Below, one piece after another: positions 15,776-24,467 of a stretch of DNA of 64,000 bases. Made by a program: the position numbers and the translations under genes. Source of the DNA: Bacillus sp. AFS073361 (lineage in GTDB: Bacteria > Bacillota > Bacilli > Bacillales > Cytobacillaceae); contig NZ_NUZU01000039.1 in assembly GCF_002567005.1 (NCBI RefSeq), forward strand, positions 124,001 to 188,000. Direction: 5' to 3'. The notes under the pieces are model-generated. The model saw only the letters and a list, made by a program, of their open reading frames with translations. It was not told where the DNA came from and did no database searches. The first letter of the stretch is position 1; the number at the start of each line of letters is the position of its first letter.

Positions 15776-17278
15776 CTATCTGCCCCCTGTTGAATAAAAT
15801 AATAATTCTTCTTCGTTGGTTAGATTTGTTTCAACTTCCTTAACAGACTTTCCGTCATATAAAACATACACTCGATCGGTAATCCCAATAATCTCCGAAA
15901 GTTCGGAAGAAGCATAAATAATCGCTTTGCCTCTGTTGGCCAACTCGTTAATTAACTCAAAGATATCCTTCTTTGCTCCCACATCGACACCTTTAGTGGG
16001 TTCATCAAAAATATACACATCAGCCTCAGCTACTAGCCATTTTCCAATTGCCACCTTCTGCTGGTTACCTCCGGAGAGATTCTGAACTTTTGTTTCTTCT
16101 GATGGTGTTTTAATACCTAGCCGGCGGACCAATTGCTTAGCTATCTCTTTTTCCTTTTTACGATTTAAAAAGCTAAACACCTTTGTGAAATCACCTAAAT
16201 TCGCCGCAGTTAAATTGGTTTCAACAGATTCCAGTACAAGAATTCCTTCTTTTCTCCGTTCTTCCGGAACTAGAGCAATACCCTTCTTGACTGCATCATA
16301 GGGGCTTTTTAATTTTAATGTGTGCCCATTAAGAATGACCTCTCCTGCCGTAAGTTTTTCGGAACCAAATAACGCTTTGCACAATTCTGTTTTTCCAGCA
16401 CCGACCAGCCCAGCAATTCCAATGATTTCTCCTGCTTTTACATGAATATGTAAATCCTTTATTTTTCCATGGTCAGATAAGCCTTTTACTTCTAGGATCG
16501 TGTTTCCAATCTGATTGTTCTTAACCGGGAACTGTTCCTCCAATTTTTGGCCCAACATATACTCCACCACTTTATCAGAGGTGGTATCTACAATCTTCTT
16601 TTTTGCAACCAATTCACCGTTCCTCATGACGGTCACTTCATCACAGATTTCAAAAATCTCTGGCAAGCGATGGGAAATAAAGATCACACCAACATCTTTT
16701 TCCTTTAAATCTCGAACAATCCTAAATAATTCGGTCGTTTCGGTATGACTCAAGGGTGCAGTCGGTTCATCTAGGATAAGAAACTTACATTGATTTGAAA
16801 CAGCCCTTGCGATTAATATCATTTGTTTTTCCGCTAGTGATAACTCACTGACAAGAGTCTTCGTTGAAAGGGAAATATTCATACTCGCTAATATTTCCGC
16901 TGCTTTTTGATGAAGGTTCTTCCATTTCATCCATTGCTTTTTCCCCATGTTGTGGACGGTATCGAGCAGTAAAATATTTTCAGCAACTGTTAAATAAGGA
17001 ATGAGTGCAGTATCTACCTCTTGATAAACGATTTGTATTCCCGCGTCCTGTGCATTTTTCGGAGAGCGAATCTTTAGATCTCGCCCATCTAATTGGACTT
17101 CACCAGTATAGTGGTCATATGCACCGGAGAGAACCTTCATTAATGTTGATTTCCCTGCGCCATTTGCCCCAATCAAGGCTTGGATTTCTCCAGTTTTCAT
17201 TGAAAAATCAACTTGATTCAGTGCCTTCACTCCCGGGAATTCTATCGAGATGTTCTTCATCTCCAATGTTGCGCTCAT
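15776..17278 (-). CDS. Ribose-type sugar ABC transporter ATPase (tandem ABC)
   Basis: 500 residues with two ABC domains as in RbsA/MglA. First: Walker A GANGAGKST, signature LSLAEKQMILIARA, Walker B FLILDEPTA. Second: degenerate Walker A GLVGAGKTE, signature LSGGNQQKVAIGKWL, Walker B VYIFDEPTKGVD. It couples ATP hydrolysis to sugar uptake with the adjacent permease and binding protein. ATG 17278 follows a GGAGGT site. Confidence 0.92.
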   Translation of the reverse strand: MSATLEMKNISIEFPGVKALNQVDFSMKTGEIQALIGANGAGKSTLMKVLSGAYDHYTGEVQLDGRDLKIRSPKNAQDAGIQIVYQEVDTALIPYLTVAENILLLDTVHNMGKKQWMKWKNLHQKAAEILASMNISLSTKTLVSELSLAEKQMILIARAVSNQCKFLILDEPTAPLSHTETTELFRIVRDLKEKDVGVIFISHRLPEIFEICDEVTVMRNGELVAKKKIVDTTSDKVVEYMLGQKLEEQFPVKNNQIGNTILEVKGLSDHGKIKDLHIHVKAGEIIGIAGLVGAGKTELCKALFGSEKLTAGEVILNGHTLKLKSPYDAVKKGIALVPEERRKEGILVLESVETNLTAANLGDFTKVFSFLNRKKEKEIAKQLVRRLGIKTPSEETKVQNLSGGNQQKVAIGKWLVAEADVYIFDEPTKGVDVGAKKDIFELINELANRGKAIIYASSELSEIIGITDRVYVLYDGKSVKEVETNLTNEEELLFYSTGGR

Positions 17279-17352
17279 TAAATTCCACCTCCGTAAGCAA
17301 ACACTCTCTTCATCTATTGAAAAAGAGAGTGTGTCTAGTTGTTAACCGAGAA

Positions 17353-18462
17353 TTATTTATAATGGTTCTTTAAAGTCTTAATCCAATCCTCTTCAAATGC
17401 AGTCGATTGCCCCCAGCCTGGGATAATTTTTGCAAGGTTTACCATGTTTACAGGATCTTTAGACTTTTGAAGGGTATCTTGTGAAACTAGTGATGCTTCT
17501 AAGTCAAAGGTCTGAGGTGTTTCTTCACCTGCAAGTTTCTTCGCAAGGATTCTCATATCCACAGCACCAATTAGTTTAGGATCGACCGCTGCTGTACTGG
17601 TCCATGCACTGCCTTTTCTTTGTATTTCTTGAAGATCCGCATTGGAAACATCAATTCCATAGATTTTTACCTCTTCACGGCCAGCTTCTTTCAGCGCACG
17701 CGCTGCACCAATTGCGAAAGCATCCCACGTAGCAAAAATGGCATCCAGTTTTCCTTTAGGATATTTATTTAACATCGCTGCAACCGCATTCTGCGTTTGA
17801 ACACTAGTATCTGCAGCTGCTACACCAAAGCGTTCCACTTCTTTAATTCCAGGGTTTTTTGAAAGCACATCTTGATAAACCTTGTTACGTCTAACCATTG
17901 CAGGAAAACCGTCAACCCATAGGTAGGCAATATTCGCTTTACCATTTGTATTCTTTACAAGTTGGTCGAGGGCCAATGTTGCTAACGCTTCATCATCCTG
18001 GGAAGTTAGTGTTACTCCTTCGACATTCGCAATATTCGGATTGGAATCAAATGTAACAACACTTTTTCCTTTTTCAACAATCTTTTTTACATCATTAACA
18101 GTCGCTTCATCATCACCATGAGAAATGATAAATCCATCATAATCTTGGTCTAACGCTTGATTAATGGCATCATGGAACTTTGCCGTGTCACCATTTGCTG
18201 TAAACACATCCACTTTAAAGCCTAGGGCTTCTCCCTCTTCTTTAGCACCAGCTAAGAATTGAGCAGTATGATCGTCTCCGCCAATTTTACGAATTACCTT
18301 AATTTTTAGTTGATCCCCATTCGTAAACTTTTCTGGTACACCTTCAAGCGTAACCTTTTTACCGCTAGCTTGTTTGGTTTCTTCCCCTGAAGCACAGCCA
18401 GTCAGTAAAAGGGTGGCAGCCAAAGCTGATACAAGCGTACTTTTTAAGATATTTCTTTTCAT
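17353..18462 (-). CDS. Sugar-binding lipoprotein of the S-box-controlled ABC transporter
   Basis: 369 residues. Lipobox LLTGC (Cys 23), then a type-I periplasmic binding protein fold (Peripla_BP_4): DQDYDGFIISHGDD and VVTFDSNPN are hinge/binding segments and TWDAFAIGAARALKEAG is typical. It is somewhat distant from RbsB. First gene after the SAM riboswitch; ATG 18462 follows AAAGGGGGAG. Regulation by SAM suggests the ligand is a methionine-salvage compound such as 5-methylthioribose rather than ribose; this is inference. Confidence 0.88.
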   Translation of the reverse strand: MKRNILKSTLVSALAATLLLTGCASGEETKQASGKKVTLEGVPEKFTNGDQLKIKVIRKIGGDDHTAQFLAGAKEEGEALGFKVDVFTANGDTAKFHDAINQALDQDYDGFIISHGDDEATVNDVKKIVEKGKSVVTFDSNPNIANVEGVTLTSQDDEALATLALDQLVKNTNGKANIAYLWVDGFPAMVRRNKVYQDVLSKNPGIKEVERFGVAAADTSVQTQNAVAAMLNKYPKGKLDAIFATWDAFAIGAARALKEAGREEVKIYGIDVSNADLQEIQRKGSAWTSTAAVDPKLIGAVDMRILAKKLAGEETPQTFDLEASLVSQDTLQKSKDPVNMVNLAKIIPGWGQSTAFEEDWIKTLKNHYK

Positions 18463-18535
18463 TTTAAAAACTCCCCCTTTTTGATTCTTATCAATAATCT
18501 ATTACTCCTATTGGAGAAGTTGGTTTTTATTAAAA

Positions 18536-18698
18536 TAAAAAAACCTCTCCAGAAAAGAGAGGTTTCATCACAAATTAAAGGACTACTCCTCTCTTATCTT
18601 TCAAAACAAAAAATTGTTTTGCAGGATTTAGCACCAATTCCATATGGAACGGTTGCTGGGCGTCATCGGGCCAGTCCCTCTGCCACTCTTGATAAGAG
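18536..18698 (-). ncRNA. SAM-I (S-box) riboswitch with transcription terminator
   Basis: The minus strand carries the S-box core: P1 arm CTCTTATC (18691-18698) pairing with GATAAGAG (18591-18598), then GAGGGACTGGCCC, CCCAGCAACC, GGTGCTAAATCC and a closing stem. Downstream, AACCTCTC / GAGAGGTT (18542-18564) plus a T run is an intrinsic terminator. The 3' side of P1 (AAGAGAGG) is exactly complementary to the terminator 5' arm (CCTCTCTT), giving the antiterminator. High SAM should therefore switch off the downstream ABC transporter. Confidence 0.95.
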
Positions 18699-18728
18699 AA
18701 CGTATTATTCTGTTAAGTAATAAATTTG

Positions 18729-18757
18729 ATTTTAGTCTCCTATTACCAAGTTGTCAA
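18729..18757 (-). promoter_or_regulatory. Promoter of the S-box-controlled transporter operon
   Basis: Minus-strand TTGACA (18752-18757) and TAAAAT (18729-18734) with a 17-bp spacer, about 30 bp before the riboswitch. Confidence 0.75.
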
Positions 18758-18932
18758 TAGTGTTTTGAATATTTTTAATAAAGTTATTTTTCTCTATCTG
18801 GCAAGGTCACTGAATATTAGCAATGATTTTTCCCAACTTAATTGATAGGATATTCCTTTATCATTATCAGAAATTTCGGTATGATAATATTTAGAAAACC
18901 GAAATATATTTCAGAAAGAAGTGTTATTTATA

Positions 18933-20147
18933 ATGACTCAAGAGAAACGTGCAAAACGTAATTTAATCATCATGTGGTTTGCCAACTTCTTTGTTGCCGG
19001 TAGTATGACGATGGTTATGCCGTTTATCTCGTTGTACATTGAGACATTTGGAGACTTTTCAGAAAAATATGTTCAACATTGGTCAGGAATCACATTCGCG
19101 ATTACGTTTGTTTCCGCCTTCGCCTTCTCGCCAATTTGGGGTCGAATAGGTGATCGCTATGGACGAAAAAAAATCCTTATCATTTGCGGATTAGGGATGG
19201 GATTATCGATTTTTCTCATGGGCTATGTCCATTCTGTTTGGCAGCTGCTGCTTCTCCGTTTTTGCATGGGGTTCTTTTCGGGTTTTATTCCGATGTCGCA
19301 GGCTTTTATTTCTACGCAAACACCACAGGAGATTGCTGGACGAGTGCTTGGAACCTTACAAACAGGCAGTATTACCGGATCCTTATTAGGACCGATGCTG
19401 GGTGGAATACTTGCAGATTCACTTGGCTATTCTACTACCTTTAAATGGACGTCCATTTCCATTTTCATTTCTGCTCTGCTTGTCATTACCACAAAGGAAT
19501 TTATGATGGAAGCTAAAAAAGGAACAAAGGCCCATTATTCAAGCAGAGAAGTGGCTAATCATATTATTCGTAATCCAGTTTTATTAACCGTATTGCTTAT
19601 CTCTGCCCTTGTCCAGGTCGCCCATTTCAGCATCCAGCCAATTTTATCGTTATTCGTTAGCGACCTGCACGGACCGGCAAATGTTGCCTTTTATTCAGGA
19701 ATTGCCTTTTCTGCTGCTGGACTTGGCAATTTATTAATGTCACGTAATTGGGGAAAGATTGCCGATAAGTATGGCTATATTAAAATCCTAATCATTCTTC
19801 TTTTTCTAGCAGGGATCGTCTACCTGCCAGGTGCAGCGGTCACTAATTTTTGGCAACTTGTTATCATCCGCATTGCGCTTGGTGTCACGATTGGTGGAAT
19901 TATTCCTGTCAGGGTTGCCTACATTCGCCAGGAAGCACCGCTTACCATGCAAGGCGAAGTTCTCGGCTACAATACGAGTTTAAGATTTCTAGGAAATATC
20001 ATCGGACCAATGCTGGGTGGATTTATCTCTGGATACTTTGGATTCTCAGCAGTTTTTATCTGCACCAGTGCATTATTGATACTAAGTGGGATCATCCTGT
20101 TTGTTTCCATGCATCGCCATCCGAAACTAGTCAAACACACGATTTAG
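18933..20147 (+). CDS. MFS efflux transporter (DHA1-type)
   Basis: 404 residues, 12 membrane helices, with the motif A signature GRIGDRYGRKK between helices 2 and 3 and GKIADKYGYIK in the second half. Resembles drug:H+ antiporters of the Bmr/TetA class; the substrate is unknown. ATG 18933 is chosen over a GTG four codons upstream, because AAGAAG abuts the GTG. Monocistronic, convergent with the ketopantoate reductase gene. Confidence 0.85.
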   Translation: MTQEKRAKRNLIIMWFANFFVAGSMTMVMPFISLYIETFGDFSEKYVQHWSGITFAITFVSAFAFSPIWGRIGDRYGRKKILIICGLGMGLSIFLMGYVHSVWQLLLLRFCMGFFSGFIPMSQAFISTQTPQEIAGRVLGTLQTGSITGSLLGPMLGGILADSLGYSTTFKWTSISIFISALLVITTKEFMMEAKKGTKAHYSSREVANHIIRNPVLLTVLLISALVQVAHFSIQPILSLFVSDLHGPANVAFYSGIAFSAAGLGNLLMSRNWGKIADKYGYIKILIILLFLAGIVYLPGAAVTNFWQLVIIRIALGVTIGGIIPVRVAYIRQEAPLTMQGEVLGYNTSLRFLGNIIGPMLGGFISGYFGFSAVFICTSALLILSGIILFVSMHRHPKLVKHTI

Positions 20148-20161
20148 TCCTATGACTAAAT

Positions 20162-20194
20162 GTACAAAAGGCCCTTGTCCAGGGCCTTTTGTAC
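20162..20194. terminator. Bidirectional terminator between MFS and panE-type genes
   Basis: Perfect 13-bp stem GTACAAAAGGCCC / GGGCCTTTTGTAC with a 7-base loop, lying between two convergent stop codons. Confidence 0.88.
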
Positions 20195-20195
20195 G

Positions 20196-21110
20196 CTATA
20201 ACATCCGCTCGTAAACTTTTAAATTAGCATAGATTGCTTCTAATACAGGAACAACAATTCCTTCGTTACGTGCAATTTCTAGTAAATAGCCATGCAAATG
20301 ATCGGCTTCAACTGAGAGTTTTTTTTCCATGTCTCTCTGCATGGAAGATTTCATTTGATAGCCCAAATTTTCAATCTGTTTCATTTGAATGGTTTCAATT
20401 TCATCAGCAATTGGCGCATTTATTCTTTTCATAATAGACACTAACTCTTTTAATACCTGCGTTATGACCCCACGTCCATTTTCATCATCTCGGATAGGAC
20501 CAATTGGCGCTCTCATTAATGTCGTAATCCCTGACATCGTCGAGATAAATAAATATTTATGCCATAACTCTTGATTTATATTATCACTTAATCGAATGTC
20601 TGCTTTCGTTCCAGAAAAGCAATCCTCCATTTTTAATATTCGCTCGGATCTTTCTCCAGATCGTTCACCAAACAATAACCTCTGGGCTTGACTTGACTGA
20701 ATAACATGTCCATCACGGTCCAATGTGGATTCAATAAAACATAAACCACCAATGATGTTCTCTTCATCGAACTCTTCTGCTAATTTATTAAAATGAACAA
20801 TTCCGTTTAACAATGGCAGTATGAGTGTTTCTTTACCAACGTATGGACGAAAACTATCTATCGCTCCTTCCAAATGATAAGCTTTTGTTGAAAGCAGGAT
20901 GACATCAAAGGGACCGGCTTCTTCACCTGTTATAATTGTTTTCGGATGAAGAGTGACGTTGCCATGAATGCTCTCAATTACAAGTCCCATTTCGTCTAGC
21001 TGCTTTTTTCTTCCTTCTCGCACTAAAAACGTAACATCTTCGCCTTTTTCTAACAGCCTTCCACCAAAATACCCGCCTACTGCACCAGCACCCACTACTA
21101 AAATTTTCAT
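20196..21110 (-). CDS. panE: 2-dehydropantoate 2-reductase family protein (PanE/ApbA)
   Basis: 304 residues. The N-terminal Rossmann motif KILVVGAGAVGGYFGGRL binds NADPH. Catalytic-type Lys is in LLSTKAYHLEGA, an N in LNGIVHFNKL and a second Lys/Asn helix in NINQELWHKYLFIS. PanE reduces ketopantoate to pantoate in CoA synthesis, although Bacillaceae often carry several paralogues of unproven substrate. The start is ATG 21110 behind GGGGGG; nine upstream in-frame codons are rejected. Confidence 0.85.
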   Translation of the reverse strand: MKILVVGAGAVGGYFGGRLLEKGEDVTFLVREGRKKQLDEMGLVIESIHGNVTLHPKTIITGEEAGPFDVILLSTKAYHLEGAIDSFRPYVGKETLILPLLNGIVHFNKLAEEFDEENIIGGLCFIESTLDRDGHVIQSSQAQRLLFGERSGERSERILKMEDCFSGTKADIRLSDNINQELWHKYLFISTMSGITTLMRAPIGPIRDDENGRGVITQVLKELVSIMKRINAPIADEIETIQMKQIENLGYQMKSSMQRDMEKKLSVEADHLHGYLLEIARNEGIVVPVLEAIYANLKVYERML

Positions 21111-21193
21111 GAAAATCCCCCCAAATGCAAATATCAATAAATTTAGTATAAGGGAAATTTTAATGGAATAAAATTACTTTTAATAGATTTATC

Positions 21194-21236
21194 AATAAAA
21201 AAAAAAGAACCGTAAAGGCAAATGACTTTACAATCC
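21194..21236 (-). terminator. Terminator of yfkAB
   Basis: Minus-strand 11-bp stem GGATTGTAAAG / CTTTACGGTTC with wobble pairs, followed by ten T. Confidence 0.8.
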
Positions 21237-21249
21237 TTTTTTTAGTTTC

Positions 21250-22434
21250 TTATATTTTATTTTTTTGAATGGTGAAGTCTACCTCTTGATAATAACTATT
21301 CTTCACCAAAATATTGGGACCAAGACATTTGACCGCTGGGCAATGACAACTTAATTCCTTGGCTACAGAGGATTCTTGCCATACTTGATAAGCATTTAAT
21401 AGATTGGTAGTTTGGATATTGCCTAATGGCGGGGTATCACCGAAATCTGTCACAATAATATCACCGTTAAAAATATTCACATTCAATCGCGAACGACCAT
21501 CCGGGTCATTTCTGACGGTAACATTTTTACTTTTATACAAACGTTGTAAAAGAGCTTGATCCTCTTGAATATCGCTGCAAGCATAAAATGGAAGCGTCCC
21601 AAACAACATCCAGACCTTCTCATCTCTTACATCCAGTAAGTGATGTATTGCTTCTCGAATTTCACTTAGTGATAAGGTTTCAAGATTGCTAGCAAAGTCA
21701 CTTGGGTACATGGAAAGTAATGAATCTTGCATCCCGGATGATGCAGTCATACCAGCAAATCCACTGTCATACATAGGGTGAATCTCATGCCTTTTGCATC
21801 CCATCTCCTCAACAACCTGCTTATGTATTTTTTCTATGTGAGGTACTGTCCTGTTATTTAACATTGTCTCAGCAGATACTAAAACTCCCATATCAGATAG
21901 AGCCTTTGAGTTACTTATCATCCTGTCAAACAATGCTTTCCTCTGTTCCCTAGTAGGCTTTCTTTCCATCATAGCAAAGCCTGTATCTATAAACTCATCT
22001 TCTGTTACCCAATTATGAGAGATATGTAATACATCTAAATAAGGAGCTATGAGCTTATATCTGTCTAAGTCTAATGTTAGGTTAGAGTTTATCTGAGTAT
22101 AAATGCCTCTCTCATTAGCATATTTTAATAAAGGCAGTACATAGTTTTCTACTGACTTTAAGGACATCATAGGCTCTCCACCTGTAATGCTCATAGTCCT
22201 CAATGTAGAAACCTCATCTAATCTTTGTAGTAAAAGCTCTAGAGGTAATGCCTCAGAGTCCTTAGTTACAAGAGTATGCCCCACAGCACAGTGAGCACAT
22301 CTCATATTACAGAGATGAGTGGTAGTAAATTCTATACTTGATAGAGTTGTTTTTCCATACTTCTCTACATCTAGATAAGCCTCCCATGCATCATTTTGGG
22401 GAGTGCTTTTAGGTTTGGTTACTTGTCTATTCAT
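21250..22434 (-). CDS. yfkAB: Radical SAM/CxCxxxxC protein YfkAB, chimeric (5' part supplied by mobile element)
   Basis: 394 residues. The radical-SAM [4Fe-4S] motif CNMRCAHC lies near residue 45, a glycine-rich SITGGEPM follows, and the C-terminal cluster motif is CHCPAVKC (CxCxxxxC). Start ATG 22434 follows AGGAG at 8 bases; an upstream Met at 22458 lacks a site. Codons 1 to about 240 lie inside the recombinase element and the rest is host sequence. At the join, the family segment HPMYPSDFAS is expanded: HPMY is followed by about 19 extra residues beginning DSGFAG, then MYPSDFAS resumes. The reading frame is intact, so the product may still function. The 5' part seems richer in AGA/CTA-type codons than the 3' part. 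The displaced host 5' end is at 24460-24674. Confidence 0.9.
   Translation of the reverse strand: MNRQVTKPKSTPQNDAWEAYLDVEKYGKTTLSSIEFTTTHLCNMRCAHCAVGHTLVTKDSEALPLELLLQRLDEVSTLRTMSITGGEPMMSLKSVENYVLPLLKYANERGIYTQINSNLTLDLDRYKLIAPYLDVLHISHNWVTEDEFIDTGFAMMERKPTREQRKALFDRMISNSKALSDMGVLVSAETMLNNRTVPHIEKIHKQVVEEMGCKRHEIHPMYDSGFAGMTASSGMQDSLLSMYPSDFASNLETLSLSEIREAIHHLLDVRDEKVWMLFGTLPFYACSDIQEDQALLQRLYKSKNVTVRNDPDGRSRLNVNIFNGDIIVTDFGDTPPLGNIQTTNLLNAYQVWQESSVAKELSCHCPAVKCLGPNILVKNSYYQEVDFTIQKNKI
21707..21714 (-). other. Predicted attR core of the yfkAB element
   Basis: Minus-strand TCCATGTA inside yfkAB, at the resumption of the conserved MYPSDFAS segment. It matches TCCACGTA at the far end of the element at 7 of 8 positions. 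Confidence 0.65.
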
Positions 22435-22850
22435 ATCAATTACTCCTATCTTATTCATAACTTATTATTATGAGCAGTTAGAATAACTTATGTCAATACA
22501 AAACATCTTTATACACAGATTGTAATAAATCTCTCATCCTTTTAGACAATAAGGAAGCAATAGCTTTATATAGATATCCCTTGATATTGAAGAAAAAGGA
22601 AGTGTAAGTAATACTCAAAAGAGGTGAAAGCGTGGTAAAAAAATGCAGTTTTTAGATATAAATTTACATTTATCTTTGTTAGGTTTGTTGGGAAATGGGC
22701 CGATAGAGTACATGTTTTATACTATTAAAGTGGGGGTATTCTCTTTATATAGTCGTCTTTGTTCGTTTATATCCTTGTCTTCTCCTACGCATAATTATTA
22801 TATTGTTATCAGTTGTTTCACGTGTCATCAATAAAGCATGCATTAGCTGA
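22435..22850. other. Intergenic part of the element, no convincing gene
   Basis: 416 bp between the recombinase stop and yfkAB. A 63-codon plus-strand frame at 22643 has no well-spaced ribosome binding site, and the GAGGTG at 22623-22628 leads only into a GTG frame of seven codons. The yfkAB promoter lies at its yfkAB-proximal end. Confidence 0.6.
22467..22496 (-). promoter_or_regulatory. Element-borne promoter driving chimeric yfkAB
   Basis: Minus-strand TTGACA (22491-22496) and CATAAT (22467-22472) with an 18-bp spacer, about 33 bp upstream of the ATG. Confidence 0.65.
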
Positions 22851-24383
22851 CTATTCTTTTAATTCTATTAGTATCTCGAAAGACTTCTCGCCGTTACTGT
22901 CACTGCGCTCCTTCCAGTAATAAACCTTGTGGATAACTTCGTGAAGTAGTTTATTTGTCTTAACTAGGTCTGTAGTATCCATCGAAAGTATCTGCTCTAT
23001 TTTGCGCTTGGTCTGTTTCTTACGGTCTACTTCGGCTTTTACACTTGCTCCCTCCATGTTTCTTAGCTCTTGCGTTACTAATAACTGCTTAACTCTAATA
23101 GCTTTAATTTCGCTTATAGCTTCATAGTCCGAATAGATCCCCATTCTATGCCCGTTCTGTACACACTTCTTTTGCTCTTCTAGCTGCGCAAATCGGTTAT
23201 CTAGTACTTGTTGCTTCGATTCTACTGAGTCTATGAACCTATTAGCTCCGGAAAGTACTACTTCTATTTCCTCGTCTATCTTTTCTAACTGTATCCGTAG
23301 CTGTTGAAAGAGTGCGTCTTCTATCCTACTGGCTTTTACGCCGTTATTAGAGCAGCGTACAGCAGTCTCGCTCTTAGTTTTCTGTGACTTGGACGCATAG
23401 CAATTTAATACGTATAGCTCTCGCTCGGCCTTATTGAGCGTATTTCTAGCTGAGCGCTTATTATACTTCATACAAAAAGATAGTGTCTGTCCGCATTTAG
23501 GACACACAAGCAGCCCCGAGAGAGCATATACGCCCCTATGTAAAGTCTGTGGCACTTTCCTATTTTGCTCTCTTATTACCTGCGCTTTATTAAATGTATT
23601 CTCGTCTATAATAGCTGCATGTGCGTCTATTACGTGAATAGGCTCTACGCCTTCAAGCTCATAGTGAACGATACCTCTGTACGCTACGTTACCTAGGATT
23701 AGCGATATAGCTCTAATTGTGAAAGGGCGGTCCTCTTTCTTCCCTTGCTTTCTCGTCATTTGTCCAATTAAAGTTAACTGTTCGCAAATCTCGGCTTGGT
23801 TCATGCCCTTATTTACGTACATATCGAAAATTGATTTTACAACATTGGATTCTTTCGTATTAGGTACGAGCTTCTTAGTAGTAGAGTCTTTGTTGTATCC
23901 GTACGGAGCTATACCAAACCAAACGCCCGTTTTTATTGCTTGTATACGTCCTCTACGTAGTTTACGCTTGGTCATAAGCAAAAAGTGATTATCCATTTCC
24001 GATTGTATGCCCGATAAGAAAAGGTCGTCGTCATTTAAGAAATTATAGGCCTTGTTTAGCGTAAATAACATTAAGCCCTCAGCCCTCATAAAGCGTACGA
24101 ATATCCCGAAGTCTGTTCTATCTCTCGTGAGTCGGTCTTGGTCGGTAACTAGCACTCCGTCGTATATGTTACACTTTAGCTCTCGTAGCATGCGCTGTAA
24201 TTCGGGTCTGTTCCAATCCTCTGAGCTTCCTTCCTCGGAAAATACTTCATAGTCCATATTGTTTGCTGCTGCATAATTGGTTAATAGCTCGGTCTGTTTT
24301 TCAATCTCGATAGCGGCTGCATCTTTTAACCTTGATTTCCTAACATAGATTGCTACTAGTTTTTTTGGAGTCTCAGTTTTCAC
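22851..24383 (-). CDS. Large serine recombinase (integrase)
   Basis: 510 residues. The N-terminal resolvase domain has the catalytic Ser in AIYVRKSRLKDA and the Arg motif DQDRLTRDRTDFG. A Recombinase domain follows (about 165-270), then a zinc beta-ribbon (CPKCGQTLSF and a later CYAS / CSNNG Cys pair), and a C-terminal coiled-coil-rich region (about 370-460). This is the full architecture of site-specific integrases of phages and ICEs. GTG 24383 follows GAGGGGG. It lies just inside the left attachment core, the usual place for an integrase. Its product presumably inserted the element into yfkAB. Confidence 0.93.
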   Translation of the reverse strand: MKTETPKKLVAIYVRKSRLKDAAAIEIEKQTELLTNYAAANNMDYEVFSEEGSSEDWNRPELQRMLRELKCNIYDGVLVTDQDRLTRDRTDFGIFVRFMRAEGLMLFTLNKAYNFLNDDDLFLSGIQSEMDNHFLLMTKRKLRRGRIQAIKTGVWFGIAPYGYNKDSTTKKLVPNTKESNVVKSIFDMYVNKGMNQAEICEQLTLIGQMTRKQGKKEDRPFTIRAISLILGNVAYRGIVHYELEGVEPIHVIDAHAAIIDENTFNKAQVIREQNRKVPQTLHRGVYALSGLLVCPKCGQTLSFCMKYNKRSARNTLNKAERELYVLNCYASKSQKTKSETAVRCSNNGVKASRIEDALFQQLRIQLEKIDEEIEVVLSGANRFIDSVESKQQVLDNRFAQLEEQKKCVQNGHRMGIYSDYEAISEIKAIRVKQLLVTQELRNMEGASVKAEVDRKKQTKRKIEQILSMDTTDLVKTNKLLHEVIHKVYYWKERSDSNGEKSFEILIELKE

Positions 24384-24459
24384 TTTGCGTTCCCCCTCTA
24401 TACCTTATATACGTAATTATAACAGTATTTTGGTAAGGAGTAAGATTTATAACTTTAGA

Positions 24460-24467
24460 TACGTGGA
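24460..24467 (-). other. Predicted attL core of the yfkAB element
   Basis: Minus-strand TCCACGTA following codons for Y-E-I-H of the yfkAB remnant. Pairs with TCCATGTA at 21707-21714. Confidence 0.6.

Larger units (their letters stand above)
21707..24467 (-). mobile_element. Compact serine-recombinase element integrated in yfkAB
   Basis: About 2.75 kb between two near-identical 8-bp cores. Contents in minus-strand order: recombinase promoter region, large serine recombinase, about 416 bp without a convincing gene, a new promoter, and a 240-codon yfkAB 5' part fused in frame to the host 3' part. On the outer side of the left core the host gene's own 5' end persists as a pseudogene. Joining the outer flanks recreates an uninterrupted family sequence E-I-H-S-M-Y-P-S-D-F. 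No capsid, replication, conjugation or resistance genes are present. Confidence 0.8.

Noticed and set aside
18481-18720. 79-codon plus-strand frame over the SAM riboswitch
   Set aside because: Antisense to a clearly conserved RNA structure; no independent support.
22643-22834. 63-codon hydrophobic frame inside the yfkAB element
   Set aside because: The nearby GAGGTG is 14-17 bases from its ATG and better placed for a 7-codon GTG frame; no homology seen.
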